NCBI GenBank assembly: GCA_044450785.1
Contig: JBIOJM010000313.1
Coordinates: 1 to 12,130, forward strand
Source of the DNA: JBIOJM01 sp044450785
GTDB taxonomy: Bacteria > Planctomycetota > Planctomycetia > Isosphaerales > Isosphaeraceae
Reading direction: 5' to 3'
Length of the DNA stretch: 12,130 bases
The translations under genes were made by a program, and so were the position numbers. Below are positions 1-6,673 of this stretch, in pieces. Below the pieces are notes generated by a model, which did no database searches, had not been told where the DNA came from, and was given only the letters and a program-made list of their open reading frames with translations. How positions within the stretch are numbered: the first letter of the stretch is position 1; the number at the start of each line of letters is the position of its first letter.

Positions 1-134
1 CTGACCCCGCCCCACTGTGCCCGAGACCAACCCTCTCTACTCTCGCGGTGGCCAGTCGACGCGGTCCATCAGGTGGCGATAATATAAAGCCTGTCCCTTA
101 CCGCTGTTCCTTCTCTGACCGCCGGCCACCGATC

Positions 135-1691
135 ATGAGCGAGGTCCGCCCCCTGGAGCCGGAGCATCGGGCGTCCCAGGCCGAAGCCGGGCCCAAGAAG
201 GCCCGGCGCTTCCAGACCGGCGTGCGGACGCTGATCGTGCTGGTCGCCTGTTGTGGCCTGCTGTTGTGGGCTGGGCGCTACCTCTGGGAAAGCCAGCACC
301 CCGCCGTTGCCGCGGTCCGTGGGCTCCAGGCCCCCAAGGCGTCCGAACGAATCAACGCGATTCGTGATCTGAAGTCCGTCGATCAGCAAGAGAGCATGTT
401 GGCGATTCCCCCCCTGCTGGCTCGGCTCGGGGACACGGATGCCGAGGTCCGCGCCGCGGCAGCCGATGCCCTGGGCTTGCTCGGCGGCAACGCGGTCAAG
501 ACAGACTCCAGCGGCAACAAAGTCCGCGCCGCGGTTTCGGCTCTGCTCGCGTCATTGGACGATCCAGAGACGGCCGTCCGGATCGCGGCCGCGGACGCCC
601 TCGGCCAGATCGCCGGCTCTGATCCGGCCGGAGTCATCGATCTCAAGCCGCCGCATGCTGCCTTCATGGAGATGCTCGGCGATCGAGACGACCAGGTTCG
701 CGGGGCGGCGATCCGCGCGCTCGGCGTCGTCGGTCCGAGGATCTCGGACGACCCGCCGCCGGCGCTGATCGCGGCCTTGGAGGATGAGTCCGCCGGCAAC
801 CGGGCGGCGGCCGTCGATGCCTTGGTCAACTTCACTGGTGGCCTCCATCGGTCGATGCCGTCACTGCTCCGCTTCTTGGAAAAGGCTCGGCCCGAAGTCC
901 GCAAGGACTACGTGCGGCTCCTGGGTTGTATCAAGCCGCCCACGTTCTCGGCGGAAGTCGTCCCCGCCTTCATCACGGCACTCGGAAGTCGCCATCGGGA
1001 GGTTCGGTACCTGGCCGCCTCCCGCCTCGCCAGCTTCAAGAACGACGCCAAAGCGGCCATTCCCGCCCTGATCAAAGTTTTGCGGGAGCCGATCGACCCC
1101 GACTCGCACGGACCCGGAAAGGAGACGGAGCCCCTCGATTCTCGTGAGCCGTCCCTCGCGGCGGCTGGGACGTTGAGTGGGCTCGCACCAGGGACGGAGT
1201 GGTCGCGAGAGGTCGTCGCGGCCCTGGTGGAGATTCTGCGATCCGGGGGCCGCGAGCAGCGCCGCTCGGCCGCCTTGGCCCTGCACGAATTCGGCCCGGA
1301 GGCCGTGGTGGCCATTCCCGCCCTGATCGCGGCGTTGCGGGAGACCGCCGCCACCGACAAGCCCGTACCTCCGATCATGCCGAACACGCACCTGGGTGGT
1401 CAGGGACCGGACCGCGGTGAGGTTTCCCAAGATGCTGGACAATCGATCGCTTATGCGCTGCGTGAGATCGCCGAAAACACGACATCAGCCGGCGAGGTTG
1501 CGATGGCACTGACCGAAGCCCTCGCGTCAAGATCGAGCTACACGCGCGACGCGGCCAAGAGCCTTCTCGTGCGGTTGGGGCCCAAGGCCGTCGGCGCGAC
1601 CCCCCGTCTCCGCGCGCTCCAGAAGGACCCGGACCCGAATGTCCGCGAGGCCGCGACATCCGTGCTGGAAAGGCTCGACAATCCCCCATGA
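135..1691 (+). CDS. Membrane-anchored HEAT-repeat protein
   Basis: The protein is 518 residues long. Its N-terminus is charged and lysine/arginine-rich, followed by one hydrophobic segment at about residues 30-47 (TLIVLVACCGLLLWAG), then a soluble region built almost wholly of HEAT-type helical repeats. Recurrent units read like 'IPALIAAL', 'VRAAAADALG', 'VRIAAADALG' and 'VREAATSVLERL', spaced about 35-45 residues apart. The topology suggests a signal anchor with the repeat solenoid outside the cytoplasm or facing the periplasm-like space. HEAT solenoids bind proteins; no enzymatic motif is visible. I chose the ATG at 135 rather than the in-frame ATG at 48: the 29 extra residues are low-complexity and arginine-rich and lie over a probable promoter-like AT patch (about 77-89), whereas MSEVRPLEPEH begins a normal N-terminus. 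The stop codon overlaps the start of the next gene (ATGA), so the two are probably translated together. The partner and exact role are unknown. Confidence 0.8.
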   Translation: MSEVRPLEPEHRASQAEAGPKKARRFQTGVRTLIVLVACCGLLLWAGRYLWESQHPAVAAVRGLQAPKASERINAIRDLKSVDQQESMLAIPPLLARLGDTDAEVRAAAADALGLLGGNAVKTDSSGNKVRAAVSALLASLDDPETAVRIAAADALGQIAGSDPAGVIDLKPPHAAFMEMLGDRDDQVRGAAIRALGVVGPRISDDPPPALIAALEDESAGNRAAAVDALVNFTGGLHRSMPSLLRFLEKARPEVRKDYVRLLGCIKPPTFSAEVVPAFITALGSRHREVRYLAASRLASFKNDAKAAIPALIKVLREPIDPDSHGPGKETEPLDSREPSLAAAGTLSGLAPGTEWSREVVAALVEILRSGGREQRRSAALALHEFGPEAVVAIPALIAALRETAATDKPVPPIMPNTHLGGQGPDRGEVSQDAGQSIAYALREIAENTTSAGEVAMALTEALASRSSYTRDAAKSLLVRLGPKAVGATPRLRALQKDPDPNVREAATSVLERLDNPP

Positions 1692-1915
1692 AAGAGCCCG
1701 CGCCACGAACCGTGAAACTGGACGAGCGCCCGATCAACTTGACCCAGGTGCTCAAACTGGCCGGTTGCGTCGAGAGCGGCGGCGCGGCCAAGGCTCTGAT
1801 CGCCGCGGGCCAGGTCCAGGTCAACGGCCAGGTCGAGCTGCGGAAGCGCTGCAAGCTCAAGGCCGGCGATACCATCGCGATCCACGACGGCCCAACGGTC
1901 GTTTTGACTTCATGA
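1688..1915 (+). CDS. Small S4-domain RNA-binding protein (YbcJ/RlbA-like)
   Basis: This 75-residue protein consists almost entirely of one S4 domain. The stretch 'INLTQVLKLAGCVESGGAAK' followed by 'ALIAAGQVQVNGQVELRKRCKLKAGDTI' fits the S4 alpha-L pattern: helix, glycine-alanine turn, then 'G-x-V-x-V-N-G' and 'R-x-x-x-K-x-x-x-G-D'. The family (E. coli YbcJ type) binds structured RNA, probably ribosomal or tRNA-like, in the cytoplasm. Its start codon overlaps the stop of the HEAT gene (ATGA at 1688-1691), which indicates translational coupling. It ends just before a strong G/C hairpin and converges on the Trm112-like gene. The family assignment is solid; the RNA target is unknown. Confidence 0.85.
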   Translation: MKEPAPRTVKLDERPINLTQVLKLAGCVESGGAAKALIAAGQVQVNGQVELRKRCKLKAGDTIAIHDGPTVVLTS

Positions 1916-1922
1916 GACGATT

Positions 1923-1941
1923 CCCCCCTATCGGAGGGGGG
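1923..1941. terminator. G/C hairpin between convergent genes
   Basis: A 7-bp perfect stem (CCCCCCT pairing with AGGGGGG) encloses a 5-base loop, between the S4 gene (ends 1915) and the convergent Trm112-like gene (ends 1970). A second G-run at about 1947-1953 could compete for the same C-run. No clear U-tract follows on either strand, so it is either a weak bidirectional terminator or a member of a dispersed repeat family. The structure is seen directly; the function is inferred. Confidence 0.45.
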
Positions 1942-1969
1942 ATAAGAGGGGGGTAGTCCTCGCCATGGC

Positions 1970-2188
1970 TCAATCCAGCTTCGCATCCCCGGAGCGCACA
2001 CACGGCAGATTGGCAAGTGAGCTGCAGCCGGGGGGCAATTCGGCCTCCTCGATCAGCATGTTCGGAATGTCGTCCTCGATCGAAAACCGCGGGCCGCACC
2101 GCGTACAGATCAACGTGTCCCCCTCGCGCCGCAGCGGAGCCCTTCCCAGGGGACAAACCAAGAGCGACAGCAACGCTTCGTTCACCAT
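1970..2188 (-). CDS. Trm112-like zinc-ribbon protein
   Basis: This is a 72-residue protein of the Trm112p family (short bacterial homologues of the YcaR type). Visible features are the N-terminal 'LLSLLVCPLGRAPL', the knuckle 'LICTRCGPRFSI' and the typical close 'EDDIPNMLIEEAELP'. In the canonical fold two CxxC knuckles bind zinc. Here the second one is intact (C28, C31), but the first is reduced to a single cysteine (C12, with G15 where the partner is usual), so metal binding may be altered or absent. The family's eukaryotic and archaeal members activate methyltransferases; the role of bacterial members is poorly defined. I chose the ATG at 2188 because GAGAGGA lies 8 bases upstream and the family usually starts here. 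An in-frame ATG at 2260 would add 24 residues encoded by a duplication (see the repeat entries). Confidence 0.8.
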   Translation of the reverse strand: MVNEALLSLLVCPLGRAPLRREGDTLICTRCGPRFSIEDDIPNMLIEEAELPPGCSSLANLPCVRSGDAKLD

Positions 2189-2292
2189 GGGCCAGGTCCT
2201 CTCGGAATGCATCTCATCACTAAGGACTAAGGACCAAGGACCAAGGACCAAGGAAACCATGGGCCAGGTCCTCTATCGGAATGCATCTCATC
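2184..2292. repeat. Imperfect direct repeat duplicating a gene start
   Basis: Two near-identical copies, 2184-2218 (35 bp) and 2256-2292 (37 bp), differ only by a 2-base insertion. Each contains, on the minus strand, a ribosome-binding site (AGAGGACC) and a start codon for the Trm112-like gene. The two ATGs (2188 and 2260) are 72 bases apart and in the same frame. The intervening stretch is a 7-mer tandem repeat. The arrangement looks like slippage or insertion that copied the translation start. Confidence 0.8.
2221..2255. repeat. 7-mer tandem repeat (GGACTAA / GGACCAA)
   Basis: About five tandem units of a heptamer, two of the form GGACTAA and three of the form GGACCAA. They sit between the two copies of the duplicated Trm112-like start region. 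Similar short GGACCAA arrays occur between genes in planctomycete genomes (recalled from general knowledge, not checked). The length should vary between strains by slippage. Confidence 0.8.
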
Positions 2293-2576
2293 CCGAACGA
2301 ACTTCGAGCGCGCGTGCGATCGTTCTCACGATCGCGGCAACGACGTCATTTCCAGGTTGTATTATGCTCTCGACCGCCCACCGATTGAAGTCAGCTCTAT
2401 CGAGTTCGGGGTCTCGATCGATTGCCCCCGATCGGCCCACCGGCGCTTCGCTCTTTCCCCGGACGCCGAACCAGGGGATAATCCTTCTCTCGAGAGCCTG
2501 ATGAGACTTGCGTGTGTCTCCAGGCTGCTCCGAGGCTGATTCAAGCGGTCGTCGATCGCCTGGCGGATGACCCAGG
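2293..2576. other. Intergenic region upstream of the ricT-like operon
   Basis: No convincing coding frame is visible on either strand. It should hold divergent promoters for the Trm112-like gene (minus) and the RicT-like gene (plus). A TATTAT hexamer at 2360-2365 is a possible -10 element for the plus strand, but no good -35 partner is visible at the usual spacing, so this is weak. Confidence 0.3.
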
Positions 2577-3509
2577 ATGGCTCAGACTTACGTCGTTCGA
2601 TATGGCCGGATGCGCCTTCTGGGCGAATGCACGGGCCTGCCGGACCACGATCACCCACGCGGCCAGCAGGTCGTGGTGCGGAGCGATCGAGGCACCGAGT
2701 TGGGCGATGTGCTCTGCCCGGTCTCGGAACGCACCACGCAGTACCTGCCCGACGCGCCAAAGGGAGAGATCCTCCGGCTCGCAACCCAGGAAGATCGGGA
2801 TCATGAAGCCCGCTTGGCCGAAGATCGAAAACCGGTCTTCGCCACTTGCGAGGAGTTGATCGCCAAGCGGCGGCTCCAGATGAACCTGGTCGACCTCGAG
2901 ATGCTCCATGGCCGCGAGCGGGTCGTTTTCTACTACCTGGCCGAGAAGCGCGTCGACTTCCGCGACCTGGTCAAGGACCTGGCCCGTGTGCTCCGAACCC
3001 GCATCGAGATGCGCCAGATCGGGGTGCGCGACGAGGCCAAGCTCCTGGCCGACTACGGTGACTGCGGCAAGCCGGTCTGCTGCAACACGCACCTTGCGAA
3101 AATGCCGCCCGTCTCGATGAAGATGGCCAAGATTCAGAAAACGACGCTCGACCCCGCCAAGATTTCGGGCCGCTGCGGCCGCCTCAAGTGCTGCCTTCGC
3201 TACGAATACGACACCTATCGCGCCATGGAGCAAACTCTGCCCCCGGTCGGATCGGTGGTCGTCACCACCAAGGGACATGGTCGAGTGGTCGCCCAGGAGG
3301 TCCTTGTCCAGAAGCTGGTCGTCGAGTTCGACGATCACCGGCGAATCATCGTCGGCCGGGACGATATCTTGAGCGCCCTCCCGCCCAAGGGCCGGATGAC
3401 CGCCCAGGCCGATCTCGACAACGCTGATGACCAATCCGACGAGCCCCCCTTCCCTGACCAGCACGACCCGGGCTCCGACTCGAGCCGACACGGCACCCGC
3501 GGAGGATGA
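2577..3509 (+). CDS. ricT: RicT/PSP1-domain protein
   Basis: The protein is 310 residues long with the PSP1 C-terminal domain in its central part. The diagnostic cysteine block is present: GDCGKPVCC (C163, C168, C169), then 'VSMKMAKIQ...LDPAKISG' and RCGRLKCCLRYEYDTY (C200, C205, C206). In Bacillus the homologue RicT (YaaT) joins RicA and RicF in an iron-sulfur complex that tunes RNase Y and mRNA maturation; the cysteines bind the clusters. Retention of all these cysteines suggests the cluster-binding role is kept, although RicA and RicF are not visible here and are generally restricted to Firmicutes. The C-terminal 40 residues are acidic and disordered. AGG lies directly before the ATG at 2577 and the N-terminus 'MAQTYVVRYGRMRLLG' is typical. 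Its stop overlaps the next gene's ATG. Family call confident; cellular role in this phylum inferred. Confidence 0.88.
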   Translation: MAQTYVVRYGRMRLLGECTGLPDHDHPRGQQVVVRSDRGTELGDVLCPVSERTTQYLPDAPKGEILRLATQEDRDHEARLAEDRKPVFATCEELIAKRRLQMNLVDLEMLHGRERVVFYYLAEKRVDFRDLVKDLARVLRTRIEMRQIGVRDEAKLLADYGDCGKPVCCNTHLAKMPPVSMKMAKIQKTTLDPAKISGRCGRLKCCLRYEYDTYRAMEQTLPPVGSVVVTTKGHGRVVAQEVLVQKLVVEFDDHRRIIVGRDDILSALPPKGRMTAQADLDNADDQSDEPPFPDQHDPGSDSSRHGTRGG

Positions 3510-3985
3510 CCTTTCTCATGAGCTTTCGCGACGAGCTGGTCCGGATCATTGCCAGCGATCCTCGCTATACGATCGACGCCTACGCGTTTATCCTGGAAGC
3601 GCTCAACCACGCGCGCACTCAAAAGTTGAAGGGGAAAAGTCGCGATCGGGACCAGGAGCGTTCGTCGCAACCTTCTAAAGCGTCCCGCTCTTCTGCGTCC
3701 CAATCCAAAACACCGCGTGGCACGGGCCACGTCACCGGCCGCGAGTTGTGCGAGACTGTCCGAAGATTGGCCCTGCGCCAGTTCGGATTGCTCGCGGCAA
3801 CCGTGCTCGGTCACTGGGGCGTTCGGTCCACCTCCGACATCGGAGAAATCGTCTATAACTTGATCGCCGCCGGCGACCTGGAAAAAACGCCCAGCGACTC
3901 ACGCTCCGACTTCGACAACGTATTCGACTTCGAGACGGCGCTCAAACCCAAAACGATGCTGGCGACCGACGACCTCCCACACTAA
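3506..3985 (+). CDS. Minf_1886 family protein (TIGR04138)
   Basis: A 159-residue protein of unknown function, in a family largely restricted to Planctomycetota and Verrucomicrobiota. The N-terminal motif 'DPRYTIDAYAFILEALNHA' is followed by a variable charged linker (about residues 42-73), and then the conserved 'HVTGRELCETVRRLALRQFG' and 'HWGVRSTSDIGEIVYNLI' with a C-terminal 'DFDNVFDFETAL'. No catalytic motif is evident. The ATG at 3506 overlaps the ricT-like stop (ATGA). GGAGG lies immediately before it, which is too close for that start but 12 bases from a second in-frame ATG at 3518, so translation may begin at 3518 (155 residues). Co-directional overlap with the RicT-like gene hints at a shared process, but that is inference. 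Confidence 0.87.
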   Translation: MTFLMSFRDELVRIIASDPRYTIDAYAFILEALNHARTQKLKGKSRDRDQERSSQPSKASRSSASQSKTPRGTGHVTGRELCETVRRLALRQFGLLAATVLGHWGVRSTSDIGEIVYNLIAAGDLEKTPSDSRSDFDNVFDFETALKPKTMLATDDLPH

Positions 3986-4030
3986 CCGGACGCGCCAGCG
4001 ACGGGTCTTTCTTGCTCCAGGATCTGGGAG

Positions 4031-4036
4031 AGGAGA
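4031..4036 (+). promoter_or_regulatory. Strong ribosome-binding site for the small membrane peptide
   Basis: AGGAGA, within a longer purine-rich GGGAGAGGAGAA run, sits about 7 bases before a GTG start at 4043. This is the best Shine-Dalgarno match in the window and is the main reason for calling a 30-residue gene here. Confidence 0.65.
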
Positions 4037-4042
4037 ACAGTC

Positions 4043-4135
4043 GTGAAACCAAAATCCGCTCGTGCGCTCTTCGGCGCGGCCTTGACGTTATACCTTCTGT
4101 GGGTTGCCGCCCTGGTAACCTTGGTCGTCTATTGA
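4043..4135 (+). CDS. Small 30-residue single-pass membrane protein
   Basis: The peptide begins at GTG and reads MKPKSARALFGAALTLYLLW followed by VAALVTLVVY. It has a positively charged N-terminus (K2, K4, R7), then one hydrophobic helix of about 22 residues that runs to the end, giving an N-in, single-pass topology. It has an excellent Shine-Dalgarno sequence at 4031-4036 and lies 57 bases after the Minf_1886 gene on the same strand, so it is probably the last gene of the ricT-like operon. Its last 7 bases overlap the 3' end of the convergent deacetylase-like gene. It is too short for most gene finders. It might modulate a membrane complex, but no function can be assigned from sequence. Confidence 0.7.
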   Translation: MKPKSARALFGAALTLYLLWVAALVTLVVY

Positions 4136-5547
4136 CCCATCTCGAGCCGAGACGATCCCTTGGGTAAATCGACGCAGACGACCAGCGTGCGGTTCTGGCG
4201 GTGGAACGTGCCGATCTTGATCTGCCGCAAAGCGGCGACGGGCGAAAGCGGCGTCTCGCTCCGGTCGGTGGAGATCCGAACTCTCGTCAGGGGAGACGAC
4301 ACGGTCTCGACGTCGAGCTCGACCTTGAGGGTGAGCTGGGGGCAAGCGAAAGGGGCCTGGAACGAAAGCTGACCCGACCGCGGGCGCTCGATCCGCGTCA
4401 GCTCACGCGCGGCCCAGTAGCGGGCGATCTCGCTCAGCTTCATCCAGACCAGGTTGTCGTGGGCGTCGTGCAGGCGCTGGACGACGTCCTGAAAGATCTT
4501 GAAGCCGACCTCCCGGCCGTTGAAATAGAGCCCCGGCCAGTGGCAGACCATGATGGCCGGCTCGCCGCGGGCGATGACTTCGGGAAGCCGGCCTCGTCGG
4601 AAATCGGCCGTGATGAACTGGTCGACCGAGCCGGGCGAGAGCCCATCCCAGCCGCCGAACCAGTCGCCGGTGCAGCCGATCAACGACACCACGCATTTGG
4701 GGTCGGGACCGTCCAGCCCCGCGGCGTACTCGACGCGCGGAGCGACGCTCCGTAGGTCGGTGTAGAGGTGGCGGAAATAGTGGGGGATCTCGGCCTGAAA
4801 GACCTCGCGGCAGGCTTGCAGCGTCCCCTGCGCCAGCGCGGGCAGCGCGCGGGTGCCGAACCCGCCCGGCGTGGTGATCCCCTCGCATGTCAGACCCACG
4901 TTCTTCAGGATCCGGAGTGCGTAGCTCATATACTCCGCGAGCTGGTCGGCTGACTTTCGCTCGCTCCAGCCCCAGTTCTCCATGAAGGCCGCGGTCCGCT
5001 CCGGAAACGGACGGCCCGTCCTGGTGTCGACCACCCAGGTGTGGCTGACCATTTCGGGGTGGATGTCCCAGTTGGGCGTCAGGAGCGTGCGGACCAGCTC
5101 GAGGCTGTCCCTCAGCTCCTGCTTCGACCAGCCGGGCAGGTCACGGTCGAGCCAGCCGACGCAGGCCGGGTGGGGAATCAGGCTGAATTTTCCCTTGATT
5201 CCCCGGGCGCCGCACCACTCGCCGAACCGGCGGACGAACGCATCAGGGATCTCGCGGGGCAAGGTTCGCCAGGGCTGCGGGTACTGGTCGGGGAAGACCT
5301 CGTGGAATTGGGGGATGCAGAAGTGAGCGAGATTGACCAGGCAGGTCGAGTCGTCGATGATCAGGCTGACCGGCACTCGATCGCGGGGGTTGATGACCGC
5401 GACGCCGGCGGGCGGTCTTGGCGGCCGCGCGCCGGCCTCCTGCCCTGCCGCCGGCTGGCCCAACCAATGCGGCGGTCCGAGCTCCAGGGCCAGACCCAGA
5501 CCCGCCCCCGTCGTCCGCAAGAAGCGCCGCCGATTCATGGTCGACAT
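4129..5547 (-). CDS. Tat-exported polysaccharide-deacetylase-like protein
   Basis: The 472-residue product opens with MSTMNRRRFLRTTGAGLGLA, a twin-arginine signal (RRRFL) with a hydrophobic stretch, so it is probably exported folded. The rest resembles the glycoside hydrolase/deacetylase beta-alpha barrel. 'VPVSLIIDDSTCLVN' carries the paired aspartates (D65, D66) expected of the metal and base site, 'HPEMVSHTW' (H163, H169) resembles the metal-binding histidine motif, and 'GITTPGGFGT' and 'AIMVCHWPGLYFNG' look like later barrel strands. The C-terminal ~100 residues form a beta-rich domain. The substrate is unknown. I chose the ATG at 5547 because GAGAGGG lies 8 bases upstream; in-frame ATGs at 5568 and 5538 are less favoured. 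It follows the DUF4058 gene by 35 bases on the same strand, so the two are probably co-transcribed. The deacetylase link is fold-level, not proof of activity. Confidence 0.72.
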   Translation of the reverse strand: MSTMNRRRFLRTTGAGLGLALELGPPHWLGQPAAGQEAGARPPRPPAGVAVINPRDRVPVSLIIDDSTCLVNLAHFCIPQFHEVFPDQYPQPWRTLPREIPDAFVRRFGEWCGARGIKGKFSLIPHPACVGWLDRDLPGWSKQELRDSLELVRTLLTPNWDIHPEMVSHTWVVDTRTGRPFPERTAAFMENWGWSERKSADQLAEYMSYALRILKNVGLTCEGITTPGGFGTRALPALAQGTLQACREVFQAEIPHYFRHLYTDLRSVAPRVEYAAGLDGPDPKCVVSLIGCTGDWFGGWDGLSPGSVDQFITADFRRGRLPEVIARGEPAIMVCHWPGLYFNGREVGFKIFQDVVQRLHDAHDNLVWMKLSEIARYWAARELTRIERPRSGQLSFQAPFACPQLTLKVELDVETVSSPLTRVRISTDRSETPLSPVAALRQIKIGTFHRQNRTLVVCVDLPKGSSRLEMGQ

Positions 5548-5582
5548 GGTGCATGCCCTCTCGAACACTGACCAGGCGTTGA

Positions 5583-6395
5583 TCAGCCCCGCTCGGCTTC
5601 CAAGATCCGCGCGGCCCAGGCGGCCTGGTCGGCGTCGAGCGGAGGGATCACGGCATCCTCGCCGTAGCGGATCTCGCGGAGGTAGGGTCCTTCATCGTAG
5701 CAGCGGTTGAAGACGGACTGGAGGTCAATCGTCACCGAGGGGTCGCCGGGTAGGAGAGGAATGGCCAGCGACGGTAGGTGATCCTCAAGGCGGATCGGGT
5801 AGACGAAGAACGTTTCGAAGTCGTCGAAGTGGTGGACCGACACGTGATAGTCGAAGGTTCCGCACGCGTCCTGGGCCAGGTCGAGCGGAACTGCCGTGAC
5901 GTGCTCGCCGCCGCGGAGCAGGTCAATCTCGACCAGGTGGACCTGGCTCCCGAGCAGCTCTTTCTGCTTGCGAAGGTAAAGGTCACGCCCGTGCTCGCCT
6001 GGCGTCTTATTCGAAAGACTGAGAACTTCGATCGAGGTGACGAGCCGTTTACCGGCATCATGGCGCGCGTAGATTTCGACGAAGGGTTCGCGGAACTCGT
6101 CGTGCGCGACCTTGACCACGACGGGACGGGCCACGGGCTGGTCAGCGATGGCCACTGTCCCGTCAGGCTCCGCCCGGCGGGCCGACGGCCCGCTGGTGCG
6201 GCGCACCTCCACGTCGGGGCCGATCGAGCGCCGCGAGACCTCGATCCAGATCCGGCGGCCGAGCGCCGCGAAGTAGGGAGCGGGCAGACTCGCCTGGAGG
6301 GTCGCCCGGAGGTAGGTAATCATGCTGTGGTGGAAGTCCGGGAAGATCTCCAGGCTCTCCAAATAGGGGTCCATGCCTGGGAACGGCGAAGGCAT
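5583..6395 (-). CDS. DUF4058 family protein
   Basis: A 270-residue protein starting with the family signature MPSPFPGMDPYLE, followed by 'FHHSMITYLRATLQASLPAPYFAALGRRIWIE'. It contains 'VEIYARHDAGKRLVTSIEVLSLSNK' and 'YLRKQKELLGSQVHLVEIDLLRGG', which resemble the PD-(D/E)XK-like nuclease core seen in this group (acidic residue, then E-x-K-type strands), so a nuclease-related fold is possible but unproven. DUF4058 proteins are widespread in Cyanobacteria and Planctomycetota and have no established function. The start at 6395 is preferred over 6461 because the signature lies there and GAGG sits 6 bases upstream. The 22 extra codons of the longer frame show no family similarity. Confidence 0.85.
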   Translation of the reverse strand: MPSPFPGMDPYLESLEIFPDFHHSMITYLRATLQASLPAPYFAALGRRIWIEVSRRSIGPDVEVRRTSGPSARRAEPDGTVAIADQPVARPVVVKVAHDEFREPFVEIYARHDAGKRLVTSIEVLSLSNKTPGEHGRDLYLRKQKELLGSQVHLVEIDLLRGGEHVTAVPLDLAQDACGTFDYHVSVHHFDDFETFFVYPIRLEDHLPSLAIPLLPGDPSVTIDLQSVFNRCYDEGPYLREIRYGEDAVIPPLDADQAAWAARILEAERG

Positions 6396-6473
6396 CGCAA
6401 TCCTCGTCCCATGAAAGGTGCCCCGAGCGTTCGCGTTGGCTACTAACACGGGGCGCACCAAGTCGTCGTTCGC

Positions 6474-6485
6474 CCGACCGGTCGG
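6474..6485. repeat. 12-bp perfect palindrome downstream of the template repeat
   Basis: CCGACCGGTCGG is self-complementary. It lies about 60 bases beyond the 3' end of the template repeat, before the DUF4058 gene. It may be an operator or the stem of a small structure. GC-rich palindromes of this size can arise by chance in such DNA, so the call is weak. Confidence 0.35.
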
Positions 6486-6548
6486 TCCGGAAGCGGGACG
6501 GGTGAACGCCCGGCCCAGTCCGGCTTGGAATCCACCGCGCCGGCTGAG

Positions 6549-6673
6549 CTACGGCCAAGCGGAACCCGAGGTTGTTGTTCCGGTTCGCCGGCGTGTTCCT
6601 GTTGCGGTTCGCCGGCCGGCAGTTCCTCGGGTTGTTGTTCCAGCTACCGCCCCGGATGACCCGGCGCGAGGCC
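6549..6673 (-). repeat. DGR template repeat (TR)
   Basis: A 125-bp stretch aligns without gaps to 7100-7224 (constant offset of 551). Read on the minus strand it would encode RVIRGGSWNNNP, then NCRPANRNRNTPANR and NNNLGFRLA; the AAC-rich run is typical of DGR templates. Between 6559 and 6664 it has 27 coding-strand adenines, of which 19 are substituted in the variable repeat; of the other 79 positions only one (6587) differs. At the 3' end a fully conserved CCTCGGGTTCCGC block followed by single mismatches at 6558 and 6551 fits the IMH*/IMH pair that sets the direction of transfer. It is non-coding in origin: an open frame runs through it but begins outside any plausible gene. Confidence 0.9.

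Noticed and set aside
48..134. Upstream start for the HEAT-repeat protein
   Set aside because: The added residues are arginine-rich and unlike a signal anchor; the ATG at 135 gives a conventional N-terminus before the membrane helix.
861..1442. Minus-strand frames opposite the HEAT-repeat gene
   Set aside because: Low-complexity arginine/glycine-rich shadows of the repeat gene, with no domain similarity.
2221..2255. The heptamer array as a CRISPR
   Set aside because: Units are 7 bases in direct tandem with no spacers; there are no cas genes.
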